Of a stretch of DNA of 64,000 bases, positions 62,292 through 64,000 are shown in pieces. The notes beneath the pieces were generated by a model. The model searched no databases, had not been told where the DNA came from, and saw only the letters and a program-made list of their open reading frames with translations. This DNA comes from Geminicoccaceae bacterium (GTDB taxonomy: Bacteria > Pseudomonadota > Alphaproteobacteria > Geminicoccales > Geminicoccaceae). The stretch is from the NCBI GenBank assembly GCA_028279345.1, contig JANQNY010000059.1:1-64000 (forward strand). Reading direction: 5' to 3'. Numbering within the stretch: position 1 is the first letter of the stretch; the number at the start of each line of letters is the position of its first letter. The position numbers were made by a program, and so were the translations under genes.

Positions 62292-63266
62292 GTGAGGATC
62301 TTCTCCTGCCCAAGCTGCGGCGGCGTCCTCTACTTCCACAATTTGCGCTGCACCTGCGGCACGGAGGTGGTGTGGTCGCCTGGGTCGGGTGGCTTCCTGC
62401 CGATGCTCCACGGCTGCACCAATCGTGAGCGGATTCGCTGCAATTGGGAGGCGACGGCTGAGGGCCGGTTCTGCCACGCCTGCGCGATGACCACGGTCGT
62501 TCCGGACCTCGCCGTGATGCGCAATCTCGGGCTCTGGGCAGAGGCGGAGGAGGCGAAGCGCTGGGTCTTGGCGACGCTAGCACGCTGGGGCTGGTTCGGC
62601 CCGGGCGATCTTGGACCCCGGCCCGTCTTTCATCTCTTGGCCGAAGAGACCCGCGCAGGCTTCGTGCCCGTGACCATGGGGCATGCGGCCGGTGTGGTGA
62701 CCATCAACGTCAGCGAGAGCGACCACGCCGAGACGGCCCGCCGCCGGCAGGAGCTGGGTGAACCTTACCGGACGATGATGGGCCACTTCCGCCACGAACT
62801 CGCGCATGTCCTGTTCGACCGGCTCGCCTCGCGCGACGGATTTCTCGACGGCGCACGCGCGCTGTTCGGCGATGAGCGGCAAGACTACGCCGCAGCGCTT
62901 GCGACCCACTACGAATGGGGGGCGCCGCCGGACTGGGCGGTGCGACACGTGACGGCTTACGCGTCCGCGCACCCTTTCGAGGACTGGGCCGAGACGCTCG
63001 CCCACCTGCTCCACCTCACCGACCTCACGGACAGCGTCGCCGCCGCGGGCCTGAGCGGTACGAGCCTGCCCCCACCGGGTTATGACGCCTACGCCGAAAC
63101 CGATGCGCGCCGGCTGATCGCCTATGCGGTCGACCTCGGCATCGCACTCAACCACGTGAACCGGACGATGGGGCTCTCGGACCTCTACCCATTCGTTCTA
63201 AGCCCGGCCTCGCGCGAAAAGCTCGCCTTCGTCCACCATTGGCTCAAGGGCGCGAGCGCCAACTGA
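62292..63266 (+). CDS. Putative zinc-binding metallopeptidase with zinc-ribbon N-terminus
   Basis: A 324-residue protein. The N-terminus carries zinc-ribbon cysteine pairs (CPSCGG, CTCG, then a CNWEATAEGRFCHAC region). The catalytic zinc motif HELAH is in FRHELAHVLFD (near residue 176), with a third ligand probably a downstream Glu/His (DWAETLAHLLH). The family is annotated as a putative zinc-binding metallopeptidase; its substrate is unknown. The start is GTG at 62292; an ATG nearby is followed by a stop. Confidence 0.86.
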   Translation: MRIFSCPSCGGVLYFHNLRCTCGTEVVWSPGSGGFLPMLHGCTNRERIRCNWEATAEGRFCHACAMTTVVPDLAVMRNLGLWAEAEEAKRWVLATLARWGWFGPGDLGPRPVFHLLAEETRAGFVPVTMGHAAGVVTINVSESDHAETARRRQELGEPYRTMMGHFRHELAHVLFDRLASRDGFLDGARALFGDERQDYAAALATHYEWGAPPDWAVRHVTAYASAHPFEDWAETLAHLLHLTDLTDSVAAAGLSGTSLPPPGYDAYAETDARRLIAYAVDLGIALNHVNRTMGLSDLYPFVLSPASREKLAFVHHWLKGASAN

Positions 63267-63269
63267 GCC

Positions 63270-64000
63270 TCAGTGCGCCGCGTCCCAATTGGCACCGTGG
63301 CCGACCTCCACCTCGAGTGGAACCGAGAGCTCGGCTGCACCCGCCATCTCCTGCTTGAGAAGTGCCGTGGTCGCCTCGATCTCGGCTTCGGGCACCTCGA
63401 AGACCAGCTCGTCATGGACCTGCAGGAGCATCTTGGCCTCCGCACCCTCGCGGCGGAGGCGCCGGTCGACGCGGATCATCGCCCGCTTCATGATGTCGGC
63501 CGCCGAACCCTGGATCGGCGCGTTGATCGCCTGGCGCTCCGCATAGCCGCGGCGTGCGACCACCTTCGTATTGATCTCCGGAATGACGCAGCGCCGGCCA
63601 AATAGGGTCCGGACCGACCCCGATGCGCGCGCCTCGTCCTTGGTCCGGTCCATATAGGCCTTGATCCCCGGATAGCGCTCGAAATAGCGCTCGATGAAGG
63701 CGCGCGCGTCGCTTTGCGCGATGCCGAGCCGGGTCGCGAGCCCCCAAGCGCCGATGCCGTAGATGATGCCGTAGTTGATGGTCTTCGCACGCCGGCGCAG
63801 CTCACTCGACACCTCACCCACCGGTACATCGAACATCTCACTCGCCGTGACGTTGTGAATGTCGATGTCGTTGGCGAAGGCCTGCTTCAGAGGCTCGATT
63901 TCGGCGATGTGGGCGAGGATCCTGAGCTCCACTTGCGAATAGTCGGCCGAGACCAACGCGTGGCCGTCGGCGGCAACAAAGGCGGTCCTGATCTTGCGGC
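63270..64000 (-). CDS. polA: DNA polymerase I, C-terminal part (partial)
   Basis: The last 243 residues of the family A polymerase; the gene continues past the right edge. Motif A is SADYSQVELRILAH, motif B (fingers) is RRAKTINYGIIYG and motif C (catalytic Asp) is QVHDELVFEVP, in the right order, with INAPIQGSAADIMKRAMI between them. It repairs DNA and processes Okazaki fragments. It is convergent with the metallopeptidase gene (3 bases between the stops). Confidence 0.96.
   Translation of the reverse strand, partial: RKIRTAFVAADGHALVSADYSQVELRILAHIAEIEPLKQAFANDIDIHNVTASEMFDVPVGEVSSELRRRAKTINYGIIYGIGAWGLATRLGIAQSDARAFIERYFERYPGIKAYMDRTKDEARASGSVRTLFGRRCVIPEINTKVVARRGYAERQAINAPIQGSAADIMKRAMIRVDRRLRREGAEAKMLLQVHDELVFEVPEAEIEATTALLKQEMAGAAELSVPLEVEVGHGANWDAAH

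Noticed and set aside
1-64000. CRISPR arrays, rRNA genes, insertion sequences
   Set aside because: No regularly spaced repeats, rRNA-like sequence or transposase motifs were seen on either strand.

Overview
The window is GC-rich, densely packed DNA from an alphaproteobacterium that makes bacteriochlorophyll a. Its left end is the edge of a photosynthesis gene cluster (bchY-bchX-bchC, crtF-crtE, divergent crtC) with PpsR/CrtJ-type TGT-N12-ACA palindromes. Many marker genes and gene orders further right are alphaproteobacterial: popZ beside valS, DUF1244, UPF0262 and DUF2948 around hisD/murA, infA-maf-rng-yacG, fzlA-queG, and trcR (DUF1013). The cluster organisation and GC content suggest a Rhodospirillales-like phototroph, but the genus cannot be fixed from sequence reading alone.

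Layout. 1-6.2 kb: photosynthesis cluster edge. 6.3-7.6 kb: DUF1244, a sirtuin, tRNA-Asn and tRNA-Cys. 7.7-15.2 kb: a pcm-type protein, popZ, valS, an M17 aminopeptidase and small conserved genes on the plus strand. 15.2-21.7 kb: a tightly overlapped minus-strand operon running from a 60-residue protein and murA through DUF2948, hisD, UPF0262, a low-molecular-weight phosphatase, infA, maf and rng to yacG. 21.8-28.0 kb: tRNA-Thr, an acyltransferase, an ABC exporter, then rpmE-rpmJ-fzlA-queG-SDR. 28.2-34.7 kb: an L,D-transpeptidase, a TRAP transporter operon ending in a ribokinase, and an SCO copper chaperone. 34.7-43.6 kb: methyltransferase, bcp, glnE, a DUF3971/AsmA-like giant, tyrS and a hydrolase. 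43.8-47.5 kb: a sulfur block (cysE, cysteine desulfurase, iscA, ferredoxin, mnmA) and tRNA-Met. 47.5-58.5 kb: an accessory-looking block between tRNA-Met and tRNA-Val. 58.6-64 kb: glmU, a PCMT-like methyltransferase, trcR, a methyltransferase, a zinc metallopeptidase and the 3' part of polA.

The block between the two tRNA genes is the most unusual part. It holds a GNAT protein, a visibly AT-richer S9 peptidase gene, and a four-gene set encoding a two-chain pyruvate:ferredoxin oxidoreductase (gamma-delta chain plus alpha-beta chain) followed by both subunits of an NfnAB-type ferredoxin/NAD(P)H transhydrogenase. Together these could oxidise pyruvate to acetyl-CoA, or carboxylate acetyl-CoA, with electrons exchanged among ferredoxin, NADH and NADPH. 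That is an unexpected module in an organism of this type.

Several start codons are GTG or TTG (crtE alternative, rng, rpmE, queG, rbsK, glnE, cysteine desulfurase, both PFOR chains, nfnB, glmU, metallopeptidase). No rRNA, CRISPR array, intact insertion sequence or phage gene was seen.
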